In this document: positions 1-8,608 of the stretch, piece after piece
Layout of the letters: the number at the start of each line of letters is the position of its first letter
How positions within the stretch are numbered: the first letter of the stretch is position 1
Assembly: GCF_001570565.1 (NCBI RefSeq)
Contig: NZ_BBXE01000034.1
Coordinates: forward strand, 62,001 to 126,000
Origin: Herbidospora yilanensis
Lineage (GTDB): Bacteria; Actinomycetota; Actinomycetes; Streptosporangiales; Streptosporangiaceae
Direction of reading: 5' to 3'
Length of the DNA stretch: 64,000 bases
Program-made: the position numbers and the translations under genes
The notes under the pieces: generated by a model
What the model was told of the DNA's origin: nothing
Databases searched by the model: none
What the model saw: the letters and a program-made list of their open reading frames with translations, nothing else

Positions 1-1
1 C

Positions 2-1594
2 CGCAGCTCGTCCAACCAGGGCGGCAAGATCGTCGGTTTCGGCAACACCGCGACCGGCACCAGCGGCAACTACGACCGCCACGTCTACATGCGCAACGAC
101 GGCCGCCTGGTCTTCGGCACCTACACCGGCGCCTTCAACCTGATCACCACCACGGCCGCGTACAACAACAACCAGTGGCACCACCTCGTGGCGACGCAGG
201 GCGCCGACGGCATGAAGCTCTACGTCGACGGCGCGCTCGTCGGCACCCACGCGCAGACCGGCGCCGAGAGCTACTCGGGCTACTGGCGCTTCGGCGGCGA
301 CAACCTGAACTCCTGGCCCAACCGCCCGAGCTCCGACAACTTCAACGGGTTCATCGACGAGGGCGCGATCTACGCCAAGGTGCTCACCCCGGCCGAGGTC
401 GCCCAGCACTACCAGGAGGGCAGCGGCACCGGCCCGGCCAACCAGCCGCCGACCGCGTCGTTCACCTCGACCTGCACCGATCTTTCGTGCTCGTTCGACG
501 CTTCGGCGTCCGCCGACGCCGACGGCTCGATCGACGGCTACGCCTGGGACTTCGGCGACGGCCAGACCGGCACCGGCGCCACGCCGAGCCACATCTACCC
601 GGCCGCCGGCGACTACCCGGTCACCCTGACGGTCACCGACAACGACGACGCCACCGCCAACAGCGGCGACGTGGTCGTGCCCCGTCCGGCCGCCAACCCC
701 CCGTCGATCATCGCGGACGACACGTTCGGCCGGACCCTCAACGGTTCGCTGGGCACCGCCCAGACCGGCGGCCCGTGGACGCTCGTCGGCGGCGCCGGCA
801 ACTTCTCCGTCGACGGCAACGCGGCCAAGCTCGTCCTCCCGGCGACGACGGCCAACCCGCGCGCCTACCTCGACGGGGTGTCCAGCACCACCGCCGACCT
901 GTCGTTCTCGATCGCGTCCGACAAGGTGGGCACCGGCAACGGCACCTACCTGTTCGCCACCGGCCGTCGCGTCGCGGGCGTCGGCGAGTACAAGGTCCGG
1001 GCGCGGCTGCTCCCGTCGGGCGTCGGCCTGTCGCTGATCCGCACCGCCGGGGCCAGCACCGACACCCTCATCACCGCCGAGACCACCATCCCCGGCCTGA
1101 CCTACACGCCGGGCCTGGTGCTCAACATGCGGGTGCTGGTCACCGGCACCAACCCGACGACGATCTCCGGCAAGGTCTGGAACGCCGCCGGGACCGAACC
1201 CGCCGCCTGGCAGGCGACGACCACCGACGCCACCGCGAACATGCAGGTCGCGGGCGGCGTGGGCATCGGCGCCTACCTGTCGGGCACCGCGACGAACGCC
1301 CCGATCGTCCTGACGGTCGACGACCTCGCCGCGAGCAACCTGGCCGCCGCGCCGACGGCCGCGTTCACCCCGACCTGCACCAGCCTGACCTGCGACGTCG
1401 ACGCCTCGGCCTCGACCGCCGGGTCGGCGGCGATCGCGAGCTACACGTGGAGCTACGGTGACGGCGGCGCCCCCAGCACCGGCCAGACCGCCTCGCACAC
1501 GTTCACGACGCCGGGCACCTACCGGATCACCCTGACGGTGACGGGCACCGACGGACGGACCTCGGTCGCCGTCCAGACCGTGAACGTCGCCTGA
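2..1594 (+). CDS. Secreted LamG/PKD-domain protein (5' end outside window)
   Basis: The reading frame is open from the first complete codon of the window, so the N-terminus and any signal peptide lie upstream. In order I see the rest of a concanavalin-like LamG domain (with the typical W-H-H-L-V and L-Y-V-D-G strands), a PKD domain (about residues 145-230 of the visible part, with the W-D-F-G-D-G signature), a beta-rich domain beginning D-D-T-F-G-R-T that resembles carbohydrate-binding modules, and a second PKD domain at the C-terminus (W-S-Y-G-D-G). Such architectures occur in extracellular polysaccharide-binding or -degrading proteins. No catalytic domain is visible here; it could be upstream. 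A strong hairpin terminator follows. Confidence 0.85.
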   Translation, partial: RSSSNQGGKIVGFGNTATGTSGNYDRHVYMRNDGRLVFGTYTGAFNLITTTAAYNNNQWHHLVATQGADGMKLYVDGALVGTHAQTGAESYSGYWRFGGDNLNSWPNRPSSDNFNGFIDEGAIYAKVLTPAEVAQHYQEGSGTGPANQPPTASFTSTCTDLSCSFDASASADADGSIDGYAWDFGDGQTGTGATPSHIYPAAGDYPVTLTVTDNDDATANSGDVVVPRPAANPPSIIADDTFGRTLNGSLGTAQTGGPWTLVGGAGNFSVDGNAAKLVLPATTANPRAYLDGVSSTTADLSFSIASDKVGTGNGTYLFATGRRVAGVGEYKVRARLLPSGVGLSLIRTAGASTDTLITAETTIPGLTYTPGLVLNMRVLVTGTNPTTISGKVWNAAGTEPAAWQATTTDATANMQVAGGVGIGAYLSGTATNAPIVLTVDDLAASNLAAAPTAAFTPTCTSLTCDVDASASTAGSAAIASYTWSYGDGGAPSTGQTASHTFTTPGTYRITLTVTGTDGRTSVAVQTVNVA

Positions 1595-1603
1595 TGAACC
1601 ACT

Positions 1604-1635
1604 GATGCCCCGCCGGTGCTGACCGGCGGGGCATC
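1604..1635 (+). terminator. Rho-independent-type hairpin
   Basis: A perfect 14-bp stem with a GCTG loop begins ten bases after the LamG/PKD stop codon. It has no long U tract, which is usual in high-GC actinobacteria. It separates the LamG/PKD gene from the epimerase gene. Confidence 0.75.
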
Positions 1636-1654
1636 TGTCATGTAAGGAGTCCAT

Positions 1655-2242
1655 ATGGAAGAACTGTCGATCAAGGGCGCCTACCTCCACACCCCGAGGT
1701 TGTTCCACGACGACCGGGGCACGTTCATGGAGTCGTTCCGGGCCGCCGACCTCGCCGAGGCGACCGGCCACGGCCTGCGCCTGTCCCAGGCCAACACCTC
1801 GGTCTCCGCCCGGGGCGTGATCAGGGGCATCCACTACGCCGACGTGCCGCCGAGCCAGGCCAAGTATGTGACCTGCCTGTCCGGCCGCATCCTGGACGTG
1901 ATCGTCGACCTCCGCGTGGGCTCACCCACGTTCGGCCGGCATGACTCGATCGTCCTCGACGCGGAGAGTTTCCAGAGCGTCTACATCTCCGAAGGCCTCG
2001 GCCACGGCTTCGCCGCGCTGACCGACAACGCCACCGTCTTCTACCTGTGCTCCGAGCCCTACGCCCCGACACGGGAGCGCGGCATCAACCCGCTCGACCC
2101 GGAGCTGGGGATCGACTGGCAGGTGGAGAACCCGGTGCTCTCGGAGAAGGACGTACAGGCGCCGTCAATGAAACAGGCCCTCGACGAGGGCCTGTTTCCT
2201 GACTTCGAGACGTGTACGGCCTTCTACGGAACCCTTAGTTGA
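1655..2242 (+). CDS. dTDP-4-keto-6-deoxyhexose 3,5-epimerase family (RmlC-like)
   Basis: The 195-residue protein is a single-domain cupin of the RmlC family, close to the usual length. The R-G-I-H-Y segment carries the expected catalytic histidine and the G-H-G-F-A-A loop is present. The Y-A-D-V-P-P-S-Q-A-K-Y-V pattern is characteristic of actinomycete epimerases of antibiotic deoxysugar pathways (EvaD/StrM-like) rather than only housekeeping rhamnose synthesis. It would epimerise C3 and/or C5 of a dTDP-4-keto-sugar in the cytoplasm. The start is well set by AAGGAG six bases upstream of ATG. No other sugar gene is adjacent, so the exact sugar is unknown. Its end overlaps korB convergently by 8 bases. 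Confidence 0.85.
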   Translation: MEELSIKGAYLHTPRLFHDDRGTFMESFRAADLAEATGHGLRLSQANTSVSARGVIRGIHYADVPPSQAKYVTCLSGRILDVIVDLRVGSPTFGRHDSIVLDAESFQSVYISEGLGHGFAALTDNATVFYLCSEPYAPTRERGINPLDPELGIDWQVENPVLSEKDVQAPSMKQALDEGLFPDFETCTAFYGTLS

Positions 2243-3281
2243 TCTTCCAGGTATCGCCGCCCTGGAGCAGCTCGTCGAGGTCGCCGGGGCCACGCTGGGC
2301 CACGGCCATCTCGAGCTGCTCGCTCATCAGGTGGTCGTAGGAGGGCCGGTCGACCGACCGGAAGATGCCGATCGGCACGTGCTGGAAGGCCGGCTCGTCG
2401 AGCCGGCTCAGCGCGAACGCGAGCGACGGGTCGGGGTTGTGCACGTCGTGGACGAGGATCTCCTCCGGGGAGATCGAGTCGCGCGCCACGACCTCGAGAC
2501 CACCGGTCGGGGCGAGCCTGACCGCCTGGGTCGCGTTGGCGATCGGCTGGCCGTGCTCCAGGCGCAGGGTGATCACGTCGCGCTTCTCGGGGTCCTTCAG
2601 ATCCTCGAACGCGTTGTCGTTGAAGATGTTGCAGTTCTGGTAGATCTCCACCAGCGAGGTGCCCCGGTGGGCGGCGGCCTCGCGCAGCACCGAGTGGAGG
2701 TGCTTGCGGTCGGAGTCGATGGTCCGGGCGACGAACCCGGCCTCGGCGCCGACGGCCAGCGAGATCGGGTTGAACGGCTTGTCGAGCGAGCCCATCGGGG
2801 TCGACTTGGTGATCTTGCCGACCTCGGAGGTGGGCGAGTACTGGCCCTTGGTCAGACCGTAGATCCGGTTGTTGAACAGCAGGATGTTCAGGTTGACGTT
2901 GCGGCGCAGCGCGTGGATCAGGTGGTTGCCGCCGATCGACAGGGCGTCGCCGTCACCGGTGATCACCCACACCGACAGGTCGGGGCGGGAGGCCGCCAGA
3001 CCGGTCGCGATGGCCGGGGCGCGGCCGTGGATCGAGTGGAACCCGTAGGTGTTCATGTAGTAGGGGAACCGCGAGGAGCAGCCGATGCCCGACACGAACA
3101 CCGTGTTCTCGCGCTTGATCCCCAGCTCGGGCATGAACGACTGCACGGCGGCCAGGATCGCGTAGTCACCGCACCCGGGGCACCAGCGCACCTCCTGGTC
3201 GGACTTGAAGTCCTTCAGGGTCTGCTTGCCCTCGGCCTTCGGCACCAGGGCCAGGCCCTTGCCGTTGAGAGACTCACTCAC
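2235..3281 (-). CDS. korB: 2-oxoacid:ferredoxin oxidoreductase, beta subunit
   Basis: This 348-residue subunit binds thiamine diphosphate. Near residue 34 is W-C-P-G-C-G-D, with cysteines for an iron-sulfur cluster. The TPP motif G-D-G-D-A-L-S-I-G-G-N-H is near residue 110. With KorA it oxidises a 2-oxoacid (most likely 2-oxoglutarate) and CoA to the acyl-CoA and CO2 while reducing ferredoxin. The GTG start overlaps the end of korA by 8 bases, so the two are translationally coupled. The substrate cannot be fixed from sequence alone. The neighbouring complex I-like genes suggest where the ferredoxin electrons could go. Confidence 0.92.
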   Translation of the reverse strand: MSESLNGKGLALVPKAEGKQTLKDFKSDQEVRWCPGCGDYAILAAVQSFMPELGIKRENTVFVSGIGCSSRFPYYMNTYGFHSIHGRAPAIATGLAASRPDLSVWVITGDGDALSIGGNHLIHALRRNVNLNILLFNNRIYGLTKGQYSPTSEVGKITKSTPMGSLDKPFNPISLAVGAEAGFVARTIDSDRKHLHSVLREAAAHRGTSLVEIYQNCNIFNDNAFEDLKDPEKRDVITLRLEHGQPIANATQAVRLAPTGGLEVVARDSISPEEILVHDVHNPDPSLAFALSRLDEPAFQHVPIGIFRSVDRPSYDHLMSEQLEMAVAQRGPGDLDELLQGGDTWKIN

Positions 3282-5121
3282 TGTCGATCACTTCCTGGAT
3301 CACTCCGGCCAGCTCCTCGGCCTTGAACGGAAGCCCGCGCACGCGGTTGTAGCTGATGATGTCGACCAGGTACTTCGCCCGCAGCAGCAGCGCGAGCTGG
3401 CCCAGGTTGATCTCGGGCAGCAGGACCTTGTCGTAGGACTTCAGCACCTCGCCGATGTTCTTCGGGAACGGGTTGAGGTGACGCAGGTGAGCCTGCGCGA
3501 CCTTGCCGCCGCCCCGGCGCACCCGGCGGGCCGCCGCGGCGATCGGGCCGTAGGTCGAACCCCAGCCGAGCACGAGCACCCGCGCGTCGCCGTCGGGGTC
3601 GTCGACCTCCAGATCGGGCACGTCGATGCCGTCGATCTTGGCCTGGCGCAGCCGGACCATCAGGTCGTGGTTGTTCGGGTCGTAGGAGATGTTGCCGGTG
3701 CCGTCGGCCTTCTCGATGCCGCCGATGCGGTGTTCGAGGCCGGGGGTGCCGGGGATCGCCCACGGGCGGGCCAGCGTCTCGGCGTCACGCTTGAACGGCA
3801 GGAAGGTGGTGCCGTCGTCGCCGTTGGGCTCGGTCGTGTAGGGCACCGAGATGTCGGGCAGCTCGGCCTGCGACGGGACCTTCCACGGCTCGGAGCCGTT
3901 GGCCAGGTAGCCGTCGGAGAGCAGCATCACCGGGGTGCGATATTTGATCGCGATCCGGGCGGCCTCGACGGCGGCGTCGAAACAGTCCGACGGCGTCGCC
4001 GGGGCGATCACCGGCACCGGCGACTCGCCGTTGCGGCCGAACAGCGCCATCAGCAGGTCGGTCTGCTCGGTCTTGGTCGGCATGCCGGTCGAGGGGCCGG
4101 CGCGCTGCACGTCGACCACGATCAGCGGCAGCTCGGTGGTGACCGCGAGGCCCACCGTCTCGGCCTTGAGCGCCACACCCGGGCCCGACGTGGTGGTCAC
4201 GCCGAGCGCCCCGCCGAACGCCGCGCCCAGCGCCGCGCCGACGCCGGCGATCTCGTCTTCGGCCTGGAAGGTCCGGATGCCGAACCGCTTGTGCTTCGAC
4301 AACTCGTGGAGGATGTCGGAGGCCGGGGTGATCGGGTAGGAGCCCAGGAACAGCGGCAGCTTCGACTGGACCGAGGCCGCGACCAGCCCGAGGGCCAGCG
4401 CCTGGTTGCCGGAGATGTTCCGGTAGACGCCGGCGCTCAGCGGGGCGGGCTTGATCTCGTAGGAGACCGAGAACGCCTCGGTCGTCTCGCCGTAGTTGTA
4501 GCCGGCGTTGAACGCGGCCACGTTGGACTTGGCGATCGCGGGCTTCTTGGCGAACTTGGTCTCGATGAACTTGATCGTCGCCTCGACCGGGCGGCCGTAG
4601 AGCCACGACAGCAGGCCGAGCGCGAACATGTTCTTCGCCCGCTCGGCGTCCTTCTTGGAGATGTCGAACTCTTCGAGCGCCTTGACCGTCAGCGAGGTCA
4701 GCGGCACCGAGTGGAGCCGCCACTCGGCCAGGCTCTCGTCTTCGAGCGGGTTGACGTCGTAGCCGACCTTCTGCAGGTTCCGCTTGGTGAACTCGTCGGC
4801 GTTGGCGATGATGTCGGCGCCGCGCGGGAGGTCGGACAGGTTCGCCTTGAGGGCGGCCGGGTTCATCGCGACGAGGACGTTGGGCGCGTCGCCCGGGGTG
4901 AGGATGTCGTGGTCGGCGAAGTGGAGCTGGAAGCTCGACACTCCGGGGAGGGTGCCTGCCGGGGCGCGGATCTCGGCCGGGAAGTTGGGCAGCGTCGACA
5001 GGTCGTTGCCGAACGACGCCGTCTCCGCGGTGAATCGATCGCCGGTGAGCTGCATGCCGTCGCCGGAGTCACCCGCGAACCGGATGATCACGCGGTCGAG
5101 TTGCTGCACCTGCTTGGTCAC
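3274..5121 (-). CDS. korA: 2-oxoacid:ferredoxin oxidoreductase, fused gamma-alpha subunit
   Basis: The N-terminal part (about residues 1-190, beginning V-I-I-R-F-A-G-D-S-G-D-G) is the gamma domain. The rest is the alpha (pyrimidine-binding) domain, with the G-S-Y-P-I-T-P-A-S motif and the Q-R-A-G-P-S-T-G-M-P-T-K segment typical of KorA. I place the start at the GTG at 5121, because AGGAGGA lies nine bases upstream and the conserved domain begins directly after it. The frame stays open for 60 more codons upstream, but that stretch is unlike the family. The product is then 615 residues, normal for actinobacterial KorA. It is transcribed with korB. Confidence 0.92.
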   Translation of the reverse strand: MTKQVQQLDRVIIRFAGDSGDGMQLTGDRFTAETASFGNDLSTLPNFPAEIRAPAGTLPGVSSFQLHFADHDILTPGDAPNVLVAMNPAALKANLSDLPRGADIIANADEFTKRNLQKVGYDVNPLEDESLAEWRLHSVPLTSLTVKALEEFDISKKDAERAKNMFALGLLSWLYGRPVEATIKFIETKFAKKPAIAKSNVAAFNAGYNYGETTEAFSVSYEIKPAPLSAGVYRNISGNQALALGLVAASVQSKLPLFLGSYPITPASDILHELSKHKRFGIRTFQAEDEIAGVGAALGAAFGGALGVTTTSGPGVALKAETVGLAVTTELPLIVVDVQRAGPSTGMPTKTEQTDLLMALFGRNGESPVPVIAPATPSDCFDAAVEAARIAIKYRTPVMLLSDGYLANGSEPWKVPSQAELPDISVPYTTEPNGDDGTTFLPFKRDAETLARPWAIPGTPGLEHRIGGIEKADGTGNISYDPNNHDLMVRLRQAKIDGIDVPDLEVDDPDGDARVLVLGWGSTYGPIAAAARRVRRGGGKVAQAHLRHLNPFPKNIGEVLKSYDKVLLPEINLGQLALLLRAKYLVDIISYNRVRGLPFKAEELAGVIQEVIDSE

Positions 5122-5370
5122 AGCGCTCAGTCCTCCTCGACAGACCAAGGCGCGGTCTGCTCGTGGCACGTGTGTGAATTCAATGCTAGATCCCTTTGCC
5201 GCGCTTATACGAATGCGCGTGGGTTGTGACCTTTGTCGCTCGTGTGGGGGGATGGGCGTCAGTCGGGCAGGCTTTGACACAGTCCCGACGCGATGCGGCA
5301 CAGGTCGACGTGCCGGCGAGCGAAGAGGATGATTCGGGTCACGGTGCCTAACTATATGTCCCCGCTGGAT

Positions 5371-6816
5371 TCACGGTAGCGGGCGCCCATAGCGCGAGAC
5401 GGCGACGTCCGTGGCCGATTCGTAGGTTACGCCTGGCTGCATCGGGCGTGTTCCGTACAACTCGGGAACGGTGACAAAAGAGTATCCACGGTCCCTGAGT
5501 GTCTTGAGGATCAGCGGGATGGCTTCGGGGGTGGCGGGGGCCAGGTCGTGCAGGAGCACGATCGAACCGGGCTTCACGCCCGAGGTGACCCGTTTGCAGA
5601 TCTCCTTCGCGGTGGCCTCGCGGCCGTCGCCGCCGTCGACGTCCCAGGTGACCACGCTGAGCTTCAGCTCGCCGGCGACCTTGGCGACGTCGGGGTTGGT
5701 CGCGCCGTAGGGGGGCCGCATCAGGGCCGGGAGGCTGCCGGTCGACTGGGCGATGACGTCCTGGGTGCGGGAGAGCTGTTCGTAGATGCGGTTGTCCGGG
5801 AGTGTCGTCAGGTCGCGGTGCGACCAGCCGTGGTTGCCGACCAGATGACCGTCGCCGGCCATCCGGCGCAGCAGGTCGGGGCGGGCCGCCGCGCTGGTGC
5901 CGGTGAGGAAGAAGGTGGCGCGGGTGGTGCCGAGGGCGGTCAGGATCCGGTCGGTGTACGGCCCCGGCCCCTCGTCGAACGTCAGGGCGACGCAGCGCGC
6001 GACCCGGCAGTCGACCTTCCCCGGCACCGCGGGCGCCGTGACCTCCGGCGGCTCGCGCAGCTCCGGCGGGGTGGTCGGCCGGGCCGACTCGACGGCCCGC
6101 TGGGCGGCCCGGCCGAAGTCCGACAGCAGCGGCGCCGCGTCCTGCTTGGGGATCGCCGTGGCCACCCGGCCCAGCGCGCCGGGCCCGATCTCGTAGTCGT
6201 CGAACTCCACCACCAGGTCGCCCCGAGAGTTGAAGTCGAGCGAGTCGAACAGCGCCGGGTCGGGCTTGATCGCCGCGTGGTCGACCTCGGCGTCGCCGGC
6301 CAGCCGGGCCCCGACCACTCGCGCGAGGGCGTCGAGGTTCTTGACCAGCAGATCGGAGGTGACGACGCGGGCGCCGTCGTACCAGAGGGTGCGGGTCGAG
6401 TTGACCCAGGACGCGCCGTCGTAGCGGCCCGTCCGGAGGCGGACCCCGCTGACCTTCGGCGACACGGCGGTGAGTTGCCATTCGACGTTGATCTCGGACT
6501 TGGGGAGCGTGGCCTTGCCCTTGGCCGTCTTCTCGTTGAAGGCCTTGGCCTCGGCGACGAGGTCGGCCCGGATCTGGTCGCTCAGCGGCGTCGCGCCCGG
6601 GATCTGGGGGTAGGTCAGGTGCACATTGGTCTTGCCCGTCTCTTTGTAGATGGTCTGCACCTGGAGGCCGGGCACGGCGGCGGGGTCGACGAAGGTCAGC
6701 ACCGTCGGCTCCGACGACGGCGGCACCTTGTCTCCCGGGGAGTTGAAGCCAACGCCGCACGCGCAGCAGGCGGCGGCGAGCATCGCGATTCCTCCGGTGA
6801 ATCGCAAAACGGGCAT
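5371..6816 (-). CDS. Exported polysaccharide deacetylase with N-terminal DUF3298/PdaC-like domain
   Basis: The 481-residue protein starts with a short signal sequence ending in a cysteine cluster (A-A-C-C-A-C-G), so it may be a lipoprotein, although the lipobox is not canonical. Residues about 40-240 resemble the DUF4163/DUF3298 region of PdaC/RsiV-like proteins. The NodB deacetylase domain follows at about 265-455: T-F-D-E-G-P-G, N-H-G-W-S-H, R-P-P-Y-G-A, W-D-V-D-G and L-L-H-D. The second Asp of the usual T-F-D-D motif, a metal ligand, is Glu here. The expected role is N-deacetylation of peptidoglycan or another cell-wall glycan. It is divergent from nuoA, with 97 bases between. Confidence 0.85.
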   Translation of the reverse strand: MPVLRFTGGIAMLAAACCACGVGFNSPGDKVPPSSEPTVLTFVDPAAVPGLQVQTIYKETGKTNVHLTYPQIPGATPLSDQIRADLVAEAKAFNEKTAKGKATLPKSEINVEWQLTAVSPKVSGVRLRTGRYDGASWVNSTRTLWYDGARVVTSDLLVKNLDALARVVGARLAGDAEVDHAAIKPDPALFDSLDFNSRGDLVVEFDDYEIGPGALGRVATAIPKQDAAPLLSDFGRAAQRAVESARPTTPPELREPPEVTAPAVPGKVDCRVARCVALTFDEGPGPYTDRILTALGTTRATFFLTGTSAAARPDLLRRMAGDGHLVGNHGWSHRDLTTLPDNRIYEQLSRTQDVIAQSTGSLPALMRPPYGATNPDVAKVAGELKLSVVTWDVDGGDGREATAKEICKRVTSGVKPGSIVLLHDLAPATPEAIPLILKTLRDRGYSFVTVPELYGTRPMQPGVTYESATDVAVSRYGRPLP

Positions 6817-6913
6817 AAATGTCAGATTATTGGCGCTTGAGCGTGGTTTGCTGCGACTTGGCAGTCTCCGTGAGCTTCTTTGGTTCGGCGTTCAGGTGCG
6901 CGATTATCAGGGG

Positions 6914-7285
6914 GTGGACGGATACTTCGGGTCGTACGCGGTCGTGGCCGTGCTGCTGGCCATCGGGGCGGCGATCTTCGCCGGCGCCCTGCTGATCAAC
7001 CGGCTGCTGCGCCCCGACCGGCCCACCGAGGCGAAGCTGACCTCCTACGAGTGCGGCGTCGACCCCGTCGGCGACGGCTGGGCCCAGTCGCAGGTCAGGT
7101 ACTACGTCTTCACATATCTTTATGTCGTGTTCGCCGTCGACGCGGTGTTCCTCTTCCCCTGGGCGACGGTCTTCGCCGCGCCCGGCTTCGGCATGACCAC
7201 CCTCGTCGAGATGTTCGTGTTCCTGGCGTTCATCGCGCTCGGCATCGTCTACGCGTGGCGCAAGCGCGTGCTCAGTTGGACTTGA
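6914..7285 (+). CDS. nuoA: Complex I-like subunit A
   Basis: The 123-residue membrane protein has the three transmembrane helices of NuoA and the conserved S-Y-E-C-G-V-D-P loop, followed by F-A-V-D-A-V-F-L-F-P-W-A. The cysteine of that loop is the one exposed at the quinone cavity. I choose GTG at 6914 because the family sequence begins at D-G-Y-F-G-S-Y. Upstream in-frame codons are unlike NuoA, and the GGGG just before is only a weak ribosome site. It is the first gene of the cluster and is separated from nuoB by a TnpB element that begins right at its stop codon. The C-terminus (R-K-R-V-L-S-W-T) looks complete, so the insertion did not truncate it. Confidence 0.92.
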   Translation: MDGYFGSYAVVAVLLAIGAAIFAGALLINRLLRPDRPTEAKLTSYECGVDPVGDGWAQSQVRYYVFTYLYVVFAVDAVFLFPWATVFAAPGFGMTTLVEMFVFLAFIALGIVYAWRKRVLSWT

Positions 7286-8517
7286 CATCCTCCCCTCCCG
7301 GAAGGAAGGGATTCCACCTCATCTCTCGCTGAAAGGAGGACGAGTTGGGGTTCGCGCTTCACCGGCCCGGTGACCCGGTCGCCTCCGCGCGCATTCACCG
7401 CATGCCCGGCGGCGATGTCTCGGATGTTTCTGGCTGCGTTCACGTCGGCGTTGCACTCAAGTCCGCAGGCTACGCACCGGAAGAGAGCTTGGCTCTCGCG
7501 GCTCTCCCGGGCGACATGCTTGCAGGCGTTGCAGGTCTGCGACGTGAATGCCGGACTGACTCTGACGACCCGGCCAGGCGCTTTGTGCTCCAGGCGGTCG
7601 AGCAGGTAACCCCAGCCGCTGGCGAGAATGCCGCGATTGAGCCCGGCTTTCTGCCTGACGTTCCTGCCGGGGGCCTCGATGCTGCCGCGGGCCGATCGGG
7701 TCATGGCGGAGACATGCAGATCTTCGACGGCGATCATGTCGTACCGGCGGGCGAGATCGGTGCTGGTCTTCTCGACCCAGTCTCTGCGGCGATCCTTCTC
7801 GCGCGCCTTCAGCTTCGCGACCGCTTTCTTGACTTTCCCGCGCCGGTTGGAGCCGTGCTTCGCCCGCGCGAGCATGCGCAGAAGCCGGAGCAGACGGAAC
7901 TTCTCGGCCTCCCGAAAGACGGGCGCGTTGGTCATCTCGCCGTTCGAGAGCGCGACGCTGACCGCGACACCCCGATCCACGCCCACGGCCTCACCCGATC
8001 CAGGTGCGGAGATCGGCTCCGGGACAGCGGCGAACGCCACGAACCAGCGCCCGACCGCGTCGCAGGTGATCCTGAACGACTTGACATTCTCGGGAACGGC
8101 TCGGGACCAGCGGAATCGCACCCAGCCGACCTTGGGGACCCTGACTTCGCCGACGTGACGAGAGAGCCGGCGCAGGTCGTCGGCTTTCACGGCGACGATA
8201 CGGAACCCTTCATGCCGTCCTCGCCGACGCCACGTCGGCCGCTTGTGCGTTCTTCCGAAGAAGTTCGTCACGGCTTGCGCGAAGTCCTTGATCGCCTGTT
8301 GCTGGACGACGATGGAACCCGCCCGCAGCCACGCGTATTCGGCGCGCGCCTCAGTCAACTGCCTGCACTGCTCGGCGAACCCGGGAGGGGATTTCCGGCC
8401 CGGCTTCCAGTGCGAGTACTGCTCGACAGCGAGGTTCCACACATATCGCGCGTGCCTGCAATGCTCCGCCAATGCCGCCTCCTGGACGGGCGTCGGGGCA
8501 AGCCGGTAGCGCGACAT
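7249..8517 (-). CDS. tnpB: TnpB RNA-guided nuclease (IS605 OrfB family)
   Basis: The 422-residue protein begins at M-S-R-Y-R-L-A-P-T. It has the N-terminal helix-turn-helix/REC-like region and a split RuvC nuclease: D in G-V-D-R-G-V-A, E in V-E-D-L-H and D in N-A-D-V-N-A-A-R-N-I. The C-terminal zinc finger has C-N-A-C and C-V-A-C pairs. All catalytic residues are present, so it may be active. In studied relatives TnpB cuts DNA using an RNA made from the element's right end. The frame has no stop before the element's end and runs 37 bases into nuoA antisense, so the last dozen residues are encoded by host sequence. An in-frame upstream extension of 36 codons looks non-coding. Confidence 0.9.
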   Translation of the reverse strand: MSRYRLAPTPVQEAALAEHCRHARYVWNLAVEQYSHWKPGRKSPPGFAEQCRQLTEARAEYAWLRAGSIVVQQQAIKDFAQAVTNFFGRTHKRPTWRRRGRHEGFRIVAVKADDLRRLSRHVGEVRVPKVGWVRFRWSRAVPENVKSFRITCDAVGRWFVAFAAVPEPISAPGSGEAVGVDRGVAVSVALSNGEMTNAPVFREAEKFRLLRLLRMLARAKHGSNRRGKVKKAVAKLKAREKDRRRDWVEKTSTDLARRYDMIAVEDLHVSAMTRSARGSIEAPGRNVRQKAGLNRGILASGWGYLLDRLEHKAPGRVVRVSPAFTSQTCNACKHVARESRESQALFRCVACGLECNADVNAARNIRDIAAGHAVNARGGDRVTGPVKREPQLVLLSARDEVESLPSGRGGCQVQLSTRLRHA

Positions 8518-8590
8518 GACCGGAAGCTTACCGAAAGTCACCGACAAAAACGGGGTATCGAAATGCCGCGCCATTCCGGGCATCGACGCT
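7286..8590 (-). mobile_element. IS605/IS1341-type element carrying only tnpB
   Basis: The element sits between nuoA and nuoB and holds one minus-strand tnpB with no tnpA. Its right end is clear: a hairpin followed on the minus strand by GGAGGATGTCAA, a form I recognise from many actinobacterial tnpB elements. The left boundary, upstream of tnpB and close to the nuoB ribosome site, is not sharply defined; 8590 is an upper limit. Without tnpA it would need transposase from elsewhere. Confidence 0.75.
7292..7310 (-). other. Right-end hairpin of the tnpB element
   Basis: A 7-bp stem (CCCTTCC against GGAGGGG on the minus strand, with one G-T pair) and a 5-base loop. It lies just inside the right end and, by family knowledge, would be the end of the omega (reRNA) scaffold, after which the guide is read from flanking DNA. 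Confidence 0.55.
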
Positions 8591-8608
8591 GGAGGAATCT
8601 GGTGACCC

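Noticed and set aside
3205-5229. Long plus-strand frame (674 codons) opposite korA
   Set aside because: It is the mirror of korA caused by high GC at third codon positions; it is rich in R, G and V, has no ribosome site and no family features.
5122-5301. 60-codon N-terminal extension of KorA
   Set aside because: The ribosome site and the conserved domain both point to GTG 5121; the extension is basic and unlike KorA.
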